A DNA stretch of 64,000 bases from an uncultured Clostridia bacterium (GCA_934630705.1 CAKTWP010000002.1:1-64000), one strand, 5' to 3'. Positions 52,299-60,776 are shown, counted from the stretch's first letter. Made by a program: numbers and translations. Notes: generated by a model not told the origin, from the sequence alone.

Positions 52299-54278
52299 CT
52301 TTTCCCCGCGTATGCGGGGGTGATCCTTTCGTATGAAAACGGCATTTACCTTTTGATCACTTTTCCCCGCGTATGCGGGGGTGATCCCTTTCACCCCGGC
52401 GCAGTTTATCAGGGGAAGCTCTTTTCCCCGCGTATGCGGGGGTGATCCCATTGTGCCAATGAAAATGAGCACGAAGGAAGCCTTTTCCCCGCGTATGCGG
52501 GGGTGATCCTGAAAGCGGGTTGTTGCAATGTTTGCAAGTTGGCTTTTCCCCGCGTATGCGGGGGTGATCCCGCTCATGCAGCGGATTTCATCCAGAATTT
52601 CCACTTTTCCCCGCGTATGCGGGGGTGATCCTATTAGAAAATTGTTCAACGCTTGATAAATAGTCTTTTCCCCGCGTATGCGGGGGTGATCCTACGGGGA
52701 AACCATCGAAGATATTTTCGTTGACCTTTTCCCCGCGTATGCGGGGGTGATCCTGCCGTGGTATTCGTCCCTGGTGTGGCTACTGTCTTTTCCCCGCGTA
52801 TGCGGGGGTGATCCTCATCAAAGGTTAGCTTAGGTTTCATCCCCATTCTTTTCCCCGCGTATGCGGGGGTGATCCCCATGCTCACGCTTATACTAACTGC
52901 TCTGGTATCTTTTCCCCGCGTATGCGGGGGTGATCCTTTAACGCCCTAATAATCATCTGATATTTTGTACTTTTCCCCGCGTATGCGGGGGTGATCCTAG
53001 GATCGCCAGCGCTTTGCATTCCGCTGACGCCTTTTCCCCGCGTATGCGGGGGTGATCCTTTCAACGCCCAAGATAGCAGCGGCCTTTTCTACTTTTCCCC
53101 GCGTATGCGGGGGTGATCCTCAGTGATTGTTATTGGTACGAAGTATGGGAAACTTTTCCCCGCGTATGCGGGGGTGATCCTATGATATATGTGTCCAGCT
53201 TGGGCGGCTGATGCTTTTCCCCGCGTATGCGGGGGTGATCCGAAGATGTTGTGATTGCCGCAAAGGCCATGTATCTTTTCCCCGCGTATGCGGGGGTGAT
53301 CCTACACTAAGGAAACAACGCCAGACAGCAGCGTACTTTTCCCCGCGTATGCGGGGGTGATCCCAGTTACCTTCATACTGCTTTACTCCTTCTTAGCTTT
53401 TCCCCGCGTATGCGGGGGTGATCCTTCTAACATGATTGCAAATGTCGCGTGGGTAAACTTTTCCCCGCGTATGCGGGGGTGATCCTGTGGTGCAGACATA
53501 CGCACAGCGCTTGGCCGACTTTTCCCCGCGTATGCGGGGGTGATCCTAGGATCAAGCCCGCCACACCAGAAAAATCCCTCTTTTCCCCGCGTATGCGGGG
53601 GTGATCCTATATTCTTTTGCCGTCTCGGTTAATTCAATCTCTTTTCCCCGCGTATGCGGGGGTGATCCTAGGCATTATCGCCGATGGTAAGAACGCGCAT
53701 ACTTTTCCCCGCGTATGCGGGGGTGATCCTAGGAGGTGTTTAATCATGGTTAAACTCACCGTCTTTTCCCCGCGTATGCGGGGGTGATCCGAAACAACGC
53801 CAGACAGCAGCGTATACCAGGAGCTTTTCCCCGCGTATGCGGGGGTGATCCTGAAATAAAGTCTCTTGCCGAACGGATTAAAAACTTTTCCCCGCGTATG
53901 CGGGGGTGATCCCCGTCCATGCTCACGCTCATATTAACTGCTCTTCTTTTCCCCGCGTATGCGGGGGTGATCCTGATATACTGATCGTCCTTTACGGTGT
54001 GAGCGTCTTTTCCCCGCGTATGCGGGGGTGATCCTCTATTAAGGGGAGGATAACTATCATGACTATCCTTTTCCCCGCGTATGCGGGGGTGATCCTATTC
54101 AGGCGGTTCAAAAATATCATCAATCGGTCTTTTCCCCGCGTATGCGGGGGTGATCCTACGGCAAATGCGACATCCGGGCCTATGAGACTCTTTTCCCCGC
54201 GTATGCGGGGGTGAGCCCCGGTACGCCTTCAACATGCGAAACGCGAAGGACTTTTTCCCGTGTATGCGGAGGAAATCA
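52299..54278 (+). CRISPR. CRISPR array, type I-E, 32 repeats plus one decayed repeat
   Basis: A 28-bp repeat recurs at an exact 61-bp period from 52299 to 54190 (32 copies, 31 spacers of 33 bp). The repeat core is the palindrome CCCCGCGTATGCGGGG and the 3' handle is GTGATCC, so transcription runs on the plus strand, the same direction as the cas genes. The copy at 54190 has GTGAGCC in place of GTGATCC. A strongly decayed copy at 54251-54278 keeps the register. Decay at the right end marks the trailer, so the leader is at the cas2 end, where only 20 bp separate cas2 from repeat 1. Spacers 17 and 25 overlap, as do spacers 10 and 27. Confidence 0.99.
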
Positions 54279-54411
54279 GTACGCCCTTGATCACCACATT
54301 AAAAACGCTCTTTTCCTTCAAAATCTCCGAAATGTTCAGGGCGTCATTCCATGCGTCCTATGTTTGGCTGTTGGTTGGTTTTGCAACGAAATTCCCCTCT
54401 TTCAGGGCATC

Positions 54412-54443
54412 CAAAAAGCCCCTGCATGCGCAGGGTGCTTTTT
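54412..54443 (-). terminator. Bidirectional terminator right of the array
   Basis: GCCCCTGC (54418-54425) pairs with GCAGGG…GC (54430-54438), with AAAAA before and TTTTT after, so it can work on both strands. It would end leftward transcripts of the small genes and also shield the array end. The 54279-54411 stretch holds nothing else recognisable. Confidence 0.75.
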
Positions 54444-54444
54444 G

Positions 54445-54618
54445 TTATACAGTTCCCCAAATCTCGTTCAGCAAATTTCCGCCTTTGTCACATTCCCTGA
54501 TAACGCAACGGGTCGCTTCTTCTTCATCTGCGGGGTTCCCATCATCATCAAAGTAATAAATCTCGGAATACGTGCCGCCGCTGGGCGTTTCTTCGTTGTC
54601 GCGTCTGTAAGTTGCCAA
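54445..54618 (-). CDS. Small acidic protein, immunity-protein-like
   Basis: A 57-aa frame starting at a TTG with AAGGAG 9 bp upstream. It is very acidic: YRRDNEETPSGGTYSEIYYF is followed by a run of Asp/Glu (DDDGNPADEEEATR). It ends just before a terminator and starts 13 bp after the putative toxin-tail remnant. Small acidic proteins directly downstream of polymorphic-toxin ends are often immunity proteins; that role is inferred from position and composition only. Confidence 0.6.
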   Translation of the reverse strand: MATYRRDNEETPSGGTYSEIYYFDDDGNPADEEEATRCVIRECDKGGNLLNEIWGTV

Positions 54619-54631
54619 TGAAAAAGTCTCC

Positions 54632-54799
54632 TTATTTCAAAATGGCATCCAGCAGTTTTGCCCGTTCAGGAAACAACGCAACAAACTGGTCATGCGCAAA
54701 GGCATAATAGGCGACACTGTCTGCGAAATCTTCAAGCGGACTGTTTTCTCCGTAAGCCCTCCAAGACTTCTTGCCGGATGTTTTCAGGTCTTTTGCCAA
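54632..54799 (-). pseudogene. C-terminal remnant resembling a toxin/metallopeptidase tail
   Basis: A 55-codon frame (from TTG 54799) reads KTSGKKSWRAYGENSPLEDF, then ADSVAYYAFAHDQFVALFPE and RAKLLDAIL. The pattern N-P-x-E-D-F-A-(D/E)-S-…-A-x-Y…-F-P-x-R resembles the very C-terminus of lethal-factor-like/minor-head-type zinc metallopeptidases found as tips of polymorphic toxins. The upstream frame is closed by TGA just before the TTG, and the zinc-binding HExxH part is absent. It therefore looks like a truncated leftover; family assignment is tentative. Confidence 0.45.
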
Positions 54800-54876
54800 T
54801 CATGGTATTTCGAACTGAAAAAGGCATAAAATTCTTATGCCGTTTTCGCCATACAGCATCAAGCGGATTATGTCAG

Positions 54877-55197
54877 TTAATAATCTGCATTATCAGTATA
54901 TTCCGGCTCTGCTTCAAGCTGGTTATTCTCAATGCAATCATTAATTCTTGCAATAATTTCTTCATCAGATTTGGTGTCAGAGACTATCAATGGGTAATTT
55001 TCGCCGAAACGCTGATAATACCTACGCAATGCATCTTCCATCATTTTATTCTCCCCAAAATGTTTCGAAATTTCCTGCGTGTGTGCGGAAGAAAGCATGA
55101 TTTCCGCACCAAAACAGCCATGGACTGAAATTTCAGACCATGGCTGATTCGCATCAAGCGTAAACCCTCTTTCCCCATTAATACGGGAGGCTTCCAA
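54877..55197 (-). CDS. Acidic hypothetical protein, probably 5'-truncated
   Basis: A 106-aa frame that begins only 8 bp after the sugar-isomerase stop, without a ribosome site, so its true N-terminus may be lost. Text such as EIMLSSAHTQEISKHFGENK and DALRRYYQRFGENYPLIVSD, with an acidic end (EAEPEYTDNADY), does not match a family I recognise. Its composition (lower GC, acidic) fits the neighbouring toxin/immunity remnants rather than the core genes. Confidence 0.5.
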   Translation of the reverse strand: MEASRINGERGFTLDANQPWSEISVHGCFGAEIMLSSAHTQEISKHFGENKMMEDALRRYYQRFGENYPLIVSDTKSDEEIIARINDCIENNQLEAEPEYTDNADY

Positions 55198-55205
55198 GAA
55201 TATGC

Positions 55206-56054
55206 TTATTCCGCCAGCGCCCGGCGGATAAACTTAATCGCGGCTTCCAGGGCGGGCAGGTTATTCTCCATGCCTTCAAACTCATAAGAGACTACGCCCT
55301 GATAGCCCGCGTCCTTGAGGATTTGCAGGCATTTGCGCACTGGCACCACGCCATGGCCCGCCACAGTGCCCCGCAGATACGCGCCGTTGCGGGACTTGAA
55401 CCATCCGTCGCCGGGGTCCTCCGCATCGAAGGGCTTCACCAGGAAATCCTTCACATGCACATGGAAGGCGTAGGGCGCGGCAATGGGCACAGCCCGCAGG
55501 GGATTATCATCCGCGCAGAGGAAGTTGCCCATGTCCACCAACCAGCCGTAGTTGGGATGGTTCACGGTGCGGATCAGTTCCTCCACCCGTTCCGCGTCCT
55601 GAAGGATATAGCCGTGGTTTTCCGTGCAGGTGCGGATGCCCTTGGACGCGGCGTATTCCGTCACTTCCCGGATGGACGGCGCAATGGCGGCGATGGCGTC
55701 CCGCCAGGTCATGCCCTCCTTCAGGCTCCAGCAGCCGTCATGGCGCAGTACCTTGGCGCCCAGCAGCGCCGCAACATCCACCATGCCCTTCACCCGCGCC
55801 ACTTCGTTTTCCCGGTTCAGGAAATCCGCGCCGATGGTGTAAGCGGCGATGGGCAGGCCAATCTCATCGCAATGGGCCTTGATGGCCTTGGCCAGAGCCT
55901 CCACGCTTTCCGCGGGCTGCACCTCCAGGTTCAGATCAATGAATTCAATGGCGTCATAGCCCATTTTCTTGGCCAGATCGCAGACGGTGAAATAGTTCGC
56001 GCCGGTATCGCGCATGTATTTGGAAAAGCTATACGAGGAAACACCCAGCATCAT
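55206..56054 (-). CDS. Sugar phosphate isomerase/epimerase (xylose-isomerase-like TIM barrel)
   Basis: A 282-aa TIM-barrel protein of the AP-endonuclease-2/xylose isomerase-like family that isomerises or epimerises a sugar or inositol derivative. Features are SSYSFSKYM…KKMGYDAIEFIDLNLEV, CTENHGYILQDAERVEELI (metal-binding Glu/His), NYGWLVDMGNFLCAD, YAFHVHVKDFLVKPF, and a closing Glu in GVVSYEFEGMEN. ATG 56054 follows AAAGGAG; a second ATG follows directly. The substrate is unknown, and no sugar genes flank it. Confidence 0.9.
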   Translation of the reverse strand: MMLGVSSYSFSKYMRDTGANYFTVCDLAKKMGYDAIEFIDLNLEVQPAESVEALAKAIKAHCDEIGLPIAAYTIGADFLNRENEVARVKGMVDVAALLGAKVLRHDGCWSLKEGMTWRDAIAAIAPSIREVTEYAASKGIRTCTENHGYILQDAERVEELIRTVNHPNYGWLVDMGNFLCADDNPLRAVPIAAPYAFHVHVKDFLVKPFDAEDPGDGWFKSRNGAYLRGTVAGHGVVPVRKCLQILKDAGYQGVVSYEFEGMENNLPALEAAIKFIRRALAE

Positions 56055-56120
56055 GGAAGCATCAGGCTCCTTTCCGTTTTTGCAGACGGCCCCGCCCGGG
56101 CCAGCCCTTTTTTCACCTTC

Positions 56121-56149
56121 AGCATAGCACGCCCGCCGCCAAAAAGCAA
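56121..56149 (-). promoter_or_regulatory. Promoter of the sugar isomerase gene
   Basis: On the minus strand TTGCTT (56144-56149), a 17-bp spacer and TATGCT (56121-56126). Confidence 0.6.
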
Positions 56150-56304
56150 GAAAATTCTTTTGCAAAAGGACGCAAATCCTTGCAAAAAGGAGCAGAAAAC
56201 GGAGATGCGGCGGGCATGAAGGAAAAAATGAAGGATAAGCCCCTGCTTCCATCCGATGCCGCCATGTATCCCGGAAACATGCTTATACGGCTTTCCTGGG
56301 AGCG

Positions 56305-56342
56305 TGCGGAAGGGGCTTTGGACGCAAAGAGGCGTCCTCGCA
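56305..56342 (+). repeat. Dispersed palindromic repeat, copy 7
   Basis: TGCGGAAGGGGCTTTGG… closing CGTCCTCGCA, preceded by the conserved arm CGGCTTTCCTGGGAGCG. It lies in the 56055-56522 gap together with copy 8; apart from these and the promoter, the gap shows no gene. Confidence 0.78.
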
Positions 56343-56365
56343 TGGGCATGAACGTTCTTTAAAAA

Positions 56366-56509
56366 GCGCCCCGTCAGGGAAGAAAACGAAAACTTGCTTT
56401 CGCTTTTCCCTGCATGGGGCGCATCGCCGATTTTATGAAAACACTCCTATACGACTTTCTTGGGAGAACGCGAGAGGGGGTTCTTTGGTCGCAAAGGACC
56501 TCCTCTCGC
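56366..56509 (+). repeat. Two-module dispersed repeat, copy 8
   Basis: Module A (56366-56422) has GCGCCCC and GGGGCGC ends with an inner AGGGAA…TTCCCT-type stem. Module B (56470-56509) is GCGAGAGGGGGTTCTTTGG… closing CCTCCTCTCGC, preceded by GACTTTCTTGGGAGAAC. It lies directly at the 3' end of the GerMN gene. Confidence 0.82.
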
Positions 56510-56522
56510 ATCATAATCCCCT

Positions 56523-58046
56523 TTAGTTCTCGATCAAATCCAGATTCGGCATGAAATCGCCGGGGAGATAAAGCGCGCCGGCAAAGGACTGGGGCTGATC
56601 CCCGAGAATAAAGAAGCAGACCCGGCGCACCCCGGGCAGCTGGGTGAGGGTATTCACCAGCGAATAGACCATCTGCCGCTCCTGCGCGGGGGAGAAGCCC
56701 TGGCATTTGGTGATCAGCTGGGAGGAAAAATTCAGTATCACCACGCCGTTTTCATAAGACACGCCCAACAAATCCGCATCCCGCAGGCCTTCGGGCAGGG
56801 CGGCGGACAGGCCGGAGGGGCTGTCATAGGGCTGGGGGCCCTGCATCAGCTGGCCCACAATGGCGCGCACGCTGCAGCCTTCATAAAAGGGAACGGCGCG
56901 CACGGCCTGCCGCAGCTTCCCTTCGCCGCTGGCGAAATAGAGGGTGCAGGGCGTGAGCAGGAAGGCGGAAAAATCGCTGCGGCGCATGAGCCCATCCGGG
57001 AAATTCATGGTTTCCCCGGCGTTCAGATAGGTGCCCGAGGGGGTGAGGGTGGTGATTTTTTCACTGCCGATATGCAGCTCCACCCCTTCGATGCCGGGCA
57101 GAAAGGTGGTGAGCGTATAGACCAGGGAAGCCACCATTACGGAGCGAGTGATCCCTGCCGCCAACAGCTGATCGTTAAGCGATGCGTCAAAATGCAGCAC
57201 TGCCCGTCGGCTGCCGTTGGTTTCGGAGACCGTCGGCTCCTCGGTCAGCAGCGCCGTGAGTCCGGGATACTGGGGCACGCCTGAAAGGGTTTCCGCTCCG
57301 GCGGAAAGCGCGTCCAGCAGGGTGGTCATTACGGGGCCGGGATTCAGATCGGCAAAGGCCAGGGTCTGGGCTTCGCAAAGCACGCCCTTGCCCCCCGGGG
57401 CGGGATAATACAACGCCGCCACCAGCGATCGCCGAGCCCCCGTTTGGGGCGCGGACGCCCGGGCCCAGAGGGTGGACAGATTTTCCCGGGTGTTTTGCTG
57501 GAAGCAGCCCGCAGGCAGCGTGGCCGCCACGTTCAGCCCCGGCTGTACCCCGGAAATCAGCAGATTCACATATTCCACATCGCCAAACTGGCACAGGGTG
57601 TTGGCCAGGGCCTGGCCCACGGCGAACAGCTGCTCATAGCTCAGCCGCAGCGCGGATGCGCTCAGGCTCACTGTGGCCACCCGGCCGGAAACCTCCACCG
57701 CCTCCGTGCCCGATAAACTCAGCGCCACCTCGCCCCCAACCGGCGCGGCGTTTTCCGTGCCGGGATGGGCCAGCAGCAGCTGGCACAGGGCCTGGGCGCT
57801 GGGACGGGACAGGCTCAGCTCCGCCGTTTCGGGCACGGCGATCAGCCGCGTGCCATCCCGGGAGGGCAGATACAGGCTCACGCTTTGGGCATAGGTTTGG
57901 GCGCTGTCGTTTTCCGGGGCGGCGGCTTTCACCTCCGGCGGCGGCAGCGTGACGCTGGCGGAGGGCGCAATGGTTTTCCCGCCGCAGCCGGTCAGCAGCA
58001 GGGCGGCGGCGCAAAGCAGGCAGCAGCATTTCGTGGCTTTTCGCAT
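56523..58046 (-). CDS. GerMN-domain lipoprotein (large)
   Basis: A 507-aa lipoprotein. The signal peptide ends in the lipobox LLLTGCGG. Three to four GerMN-like units follow, with text such as SAQALCQLLLAHPGTENAAP, SYEQLFAVGQALANTLCQFG, and near the end ERQMVYSLVNTLTQLPGVRR. GerMN domains occur in GerM and LpqB-type envelope proteins and are thought to bind partners or peptidoglycan. ATG 58046 follows CAGGAG and lies just before the previous gene's stop is cleared (2-bp gap). Function is inferred only at the envelope level. Confidence 0.85.
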   Translation of the reverse strand: MRKATKCCCLLCAAALLLTGCGGKTIAPSASVTLPPPEVKAAAPENDSAQTYAQSVSLYLPSRDGTRLIAVPETAELSLSRPSAQALCQLLLAHPGTENAAPVGGEVALSLSGTEAVEVSGRVATVSLSASALRLSYEQLFAVGQALANTLCQFGDVEYVNLLISGVQPGLNVAATLPAGCFQQNTRENLSTLWARASAPQTGARRSLVAALYYPAPGGKGVLCEAQTLAFADLNPGPVMTTLLDALSAGAETLSGVPQYPGLTALLTEEPTVSETNGSRRAVLHFDASLNDQLLAAGITRSVMVASLVYTLTTFLPGIEGVELHIGSEKITTLTPSGTYLNAGETMNFPDGLMRRSDFSAFLLTPCTLYFASGEGKLRQAVRAVPFYEGCSVRAIVGQLMQGPQPYDSPSGLSAALPEGLRDADLLGVSYENGVVILNFSSQLITKCQGFSPAQERQMVYSLVNTLTQLPGVRRVCFFILGDQPQSFAGALYLPGDFMPNLDLIEN

Positions 58047-58048
58047 GT

Positions 58049-59032
58049 TCACTCCTGATTCATCAGCGCCAGCAAGCGCTTATAGGAAATTTTCCATAGC
58101 CCGTTTTCCCGCTCCAGACGGAGGGGATAGCCGGTGATGAAGGCGTCCTCCCCATCGGCGCGCAGGGTCATTTCGCCGTTCACCACCGCCACCTGTCCGT
58201 CCGCGGATACGTTGCCGTGATCCACCCGGAACCCGGTGATGACCCGGGCAGCGGCAAACGCGGCAAAGGCGGCCTGACCGGCGGGCCGGGGCGAAGCGGG
58301 ATCATCCTTTTTCAGCAGGGAATAGAGGGTATCCCAGTCCTGCGTCATCCAGGCGGTGAGGACAAGGGATGCGGCGTTATGGGGCGTCAGCAGGGTTTCT
58401 TCATCCCGGGTCAGGGGAGAAATGGGGGTGGTGTCCCCGTCCTGGGAGAAAAAGCTGTTGGTCAGCCGCAGGGAGGTGGCGCTGGAAACCTCCCGGTATA
58501 CCAGCACCTGCACCCGCACGCAATAGCCAGCTTCGGTCAGCGTGGCGGCCAGAGAATCCATGCACAGCTGCCGACGCAGGGGAAACTCCCGCTTCCAGGC
58601 GTCGGCGGAGGTGTCGCCCGGCTCGTCGCTGTAGCGGCCCAGCAGCGCTTCGTTAAAGGTGACGTACAGCGTGTCGCCCTGGCCGGAAACGGCCAGCACT
58701 TCCGTGCCTGGGGGAAACAGCGGGGAGAGTGCCGAAGCCGAGGCCGAGGGCCCCGCCACCAGTGCCTTTACCAGCGCCTTCTCCGGGCTTTCGTTTTTTT
58801 CGATGGTGATCTGCCGCTGCTCCGGGGCCAGATACGCAGAAGTTCCATAGCGGAAATACAGGGCGGCGGAGGCCTCGTTTCCGGGAAGCGTGTCCACCTG
58901 GGCATCCACCAGCGCGGAGGCGTCCGCAGGCTCGGCGCGCATGAGGGAATCGGGCGGCGAGGTGACGCAGCCGCTCAGCGCCAGGCAGAGCACGCTCAGC
59001 AGCGCCAGCAGCGCAAGGATTTTCTTTCGCAT
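58049..59032 (-). CDS. GerMN-domain lipoprotein (small)
   Basis: A 327-aa lipoprotein. The signal peptide MRKKILALLALLSVLCLALS leads to the lipobox SGCV. Residues about 60-190 form a GerMN domain (ALVKALVAGPSASASALSPL, FPPGTEVLAVS, LRRQLCMDSLAATLTEAGY). The C-terminal 130 residues resemble a small alpha+beta (NTF2-like) fold ending WKISYKRLLALM. It sits next to the larger GerMN gene with a 2-bp gap, so the two products probably act together at the membrane. Confidence 0.85.
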   Translation of the reverse strand: MRKKILALLALLSVLCLALSGCVTSPPDSLMRAEPADASALVDAQVDTLPGNEASAALYFRYGTSAYLAPEQRQITIEKNESPEKALVKALVAGPSASASALSPLFPPGTEVLAVSGQGDTLYVTFNEALLGRYSDEPGDTSADAWKREFPLRRQLCMDSLAATLTEAGYCVRVQVLVYREVSSATSLRLTNSFFSQDGDTTPISPLTRDEETLLTPHNAASLVLTAWMTQDWDTLYSLLKKDDPASPRPAGQAAFAAFAAARVITGFRVDHGNVSADGQVAVVNGEMTLRADGEDAFITGYPLRLERENGLWKISYKRLLALMNQE

Positions 59033-59050
59033 GATGCTTCTTCCTTTGCC

Positions 59051-59824
59051 TTACTTTGGGTTGGGCTCCGCGCCGATGCACCAGCCCCGCAGCTTGTTCA
59101 CCGTCCGCTCCAGCGCGTCCCGGCTGTCGCCCCAGGGCTTATCGGCGTTGCGGTAATCAAATTTCAGGGTGAAGCCCTCCAGATCCTGTTCGGTCTTTTG
59201 CAGGCTCTTTTCCTCGGCGGCGCACAGATCGTTTACAAAATCGGCCAGCGCCGGGCCGCTGAGCACGTCCTCGGCCATATCCAGCAACAGCGACATGTCC
59301 GGCAGGCATACGCCCTTGGAAGTGGCGAAGGCCTTGCGGAATCCCGCGTCGGTTTTATACAGATGCAGCAGGGTATAGGCGTAGCGGCGGGTGTTTTCCT
59401 CAATGCTGTCACACATGATGCACTGAGAGGACAGGGCGCGGATCTGCGCCGCGGCGGCCTTCAGATCGGCCTTGCCCTCGCTTTTGCCCAGCATGCGCCG
59501 GAGCGCGGGGGTGCCGGCGCTTTTCTGGGCGGCGGCCCTGGCGTTTTCCAGCGCGGGGATCAGGCGGCCCATGGTTTCCTTGAGATGGGTGTGCATCATC
59601 AGCGCATGGCTGAGCTTGTTTTTCTGGGCGTAGAGCAGCGCCTGATGCCGGGGGCAGAAGCCCTTTTCGTTCACGCGGATACGGCTGTCCGGCTCCATCA
59701 CCGAGCCGCCCAGAAAACGCTCCACGTCGATGAGCTCGTTACGCCGCCGCAGGGCGCACAGGGGGCATTCACCCTCCAGCTTCACCGCGTCCCAGACGGG
59801 GATGGTATCCAGATGATAATGCAT
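59051..59824 (-). CDS. DUF6062 family Cys-rich protein
   Basis: A 257-aa protein with zinc-ligand-like clusters: GECPLCALRRRNE near residue 17, GFCPRHQALLYA near 55, and SQCIMCDSIEENT near 135. It is otherwise helical. This matches the DUF6062 family of Clostridia, whose role is unknown. AAGGAGG precedes ATG 59824. It lies 18 bp upstream of the small GerMN lipoprotein gene, so an operon is likely. Confidence 0.85.
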   Translation of the reverse strand: MHYHLDTIPVWDAVKLEGECPLCALRRRNELIDVERFLGGSVMEPDSRIRVNEKGFCPRHQALLYAQKNKLSHALMMHTHLKETMGRLIPALENARAAAQKSAGTPALRRMLGKSEGKADLKAAAAQIRALSSQCIMCDSIEENTRRYAYTLLHLYKTDAGFRKAFATSKGVCLPDMSLLLDMAEDVLSGPALADFVNDLCAAEEKSLQKTEQDLEGFTLKFDYRNADKPWGDSRDALERTVNKLRGWCIGAEPNPK

Positions 59825-59913
59825 AAATGGCCTCCTTGGAATAAAAAAGAATGCGCATGCGCAGGAAAAACGGCGCATATATTGAGGCAGAAGGAAGGGA
59901 GCGTGGGGGCAGC

Positions 59914-60726
59914 ATGCGGGCAGGAAGGCTGAAAACCCGGCGATACAAGGTTCGGCGCAGCGGCCGGGGAGCCGCGCTGGTGCTGCTTTTGCTGACCATT
60001 GGCTGCGGCGCGGCGTGGCTATTGCGGGAGGATGTGCAGGCGCTGCTCCTTTCGCCTGCGCCGACACTGAGCCCAGCCGACGCAGCGGCGGAAAGCCGCA
60101 CTGTTACGCTGCCGGGGAAAACCTGGTATACCCTGCAATTGGGGGTGTTTGAGCAGCAGGATGCGGCGGACGCGCTGGCCGAAAGCTATCGGAGCCGGGG
60201 CGCGGGAGGCTATGTGCTGCTGGAAGAGCATTATCGGGTGCTGGCCGCGGGATATGAAACCCGGGCGGACGCTCAGGCCGTGCAGACCCAGCTGCGCACG
60301 GGGCATCAGGTGGACGCATATATCTGGGAGCTGGCCCGGCCGGAAATCACCATGAGGCTTTCCGGCCAGCGGGCGCAGCTGACCGCCCTCACCGATGCGC
60401 TGGACGCGCTGGACAAGCTGGCGGAGCATCTGTCGGCCCTGTCTCAGGGGCTGGATAACCGCGCCGTTGCCGGGGAGGAGGCGCGCCGGGCCCTGGCATC
60501 GGAACAGGAAACGGCGGCGGCCCTGGCATCCCGGCTGCGGCAGCTTTTTGGGGAAACACCCCATGCCGCCGTGGCGCAGATCACCCTTTTGCTGGATGAT
60601 CTTTCCGCCGCCCTGGGCCAGACCGCCGCCGTTTCCGGCGAAACCCGCCTGGGCGCGCAGATCAAGTATTGCCAGCTGCTGTGCATATCGCGCATGACGG
60701 CGTTTGCCGCCGGGCTGGCCCCTTAA
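59914..60726 (+). CDS. SPOR-domain membrane protein
   Basis: A 270-aa protein with a basic N-terminus (GRLKTRRYKVRRSGRG), one transmembrane helix (ALVLLLLTIGCGAAWLL) and a SPOR-like domain at about 55-130 (YTLQLGVFEQQDAADALAES, GYVLLEEHYRVLAAGYETRA). The rest is a helical Ala/Leu-rich region. SPOR domains bind denuded peptidoglycan, so a cell-wall or sporulation role is plausible. ATG 59914 is my choice; an in-frame ATG at 59851 would add a 21-aa basic lead. Confidence 0.8.
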   Translation: MRAGRLKTRRYKVRRSGRGAALVLLLLTIGCGAAWLLREDVQALLLSPAPTLSPADAAAESRTVTLPGKTWYTLQLGVFEQQDAADALAESYRSRGAGGYVLLEEHYRVLAAGYETRADAQAVQTQLRTGHQVDAYIWELARPEITMRLSGQRAQLTALTDALDALDKLAEHLSALSQGLDNRAVAGEEARRALASEQETAAALASRLRQLFGETPHAAVAQITLLLDDLSAALGQTAAVSGETRLGAQIKYCQLLCISRMTAFAAGLAP

Positions 60727-60776
60727 GCGCAGGCTGCCCATCAAGGGTAGCCAAAGCGCCGCTGCATTGCAGGAGG

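Noticed and set aside
52293..52885. Minus-strand open frames in the CRISPR array
   Set aside because: They translate the repeats (recurring PRIRGEK/PAYAGK units) and are artefacts of the array.
54211..55128. Plus-strand frames of 98-156 codons right of the array
   Set aside because: They run against the small leftward genes, start inside a decayed repeat or mid-frame, and lack ribosome sites.
56180..56362. 60-codon plus-strand frame
   Set aside because: Most of its 3' half is a copy of the dispersed palindromic repeat; no similarity and no clear ribosome site.
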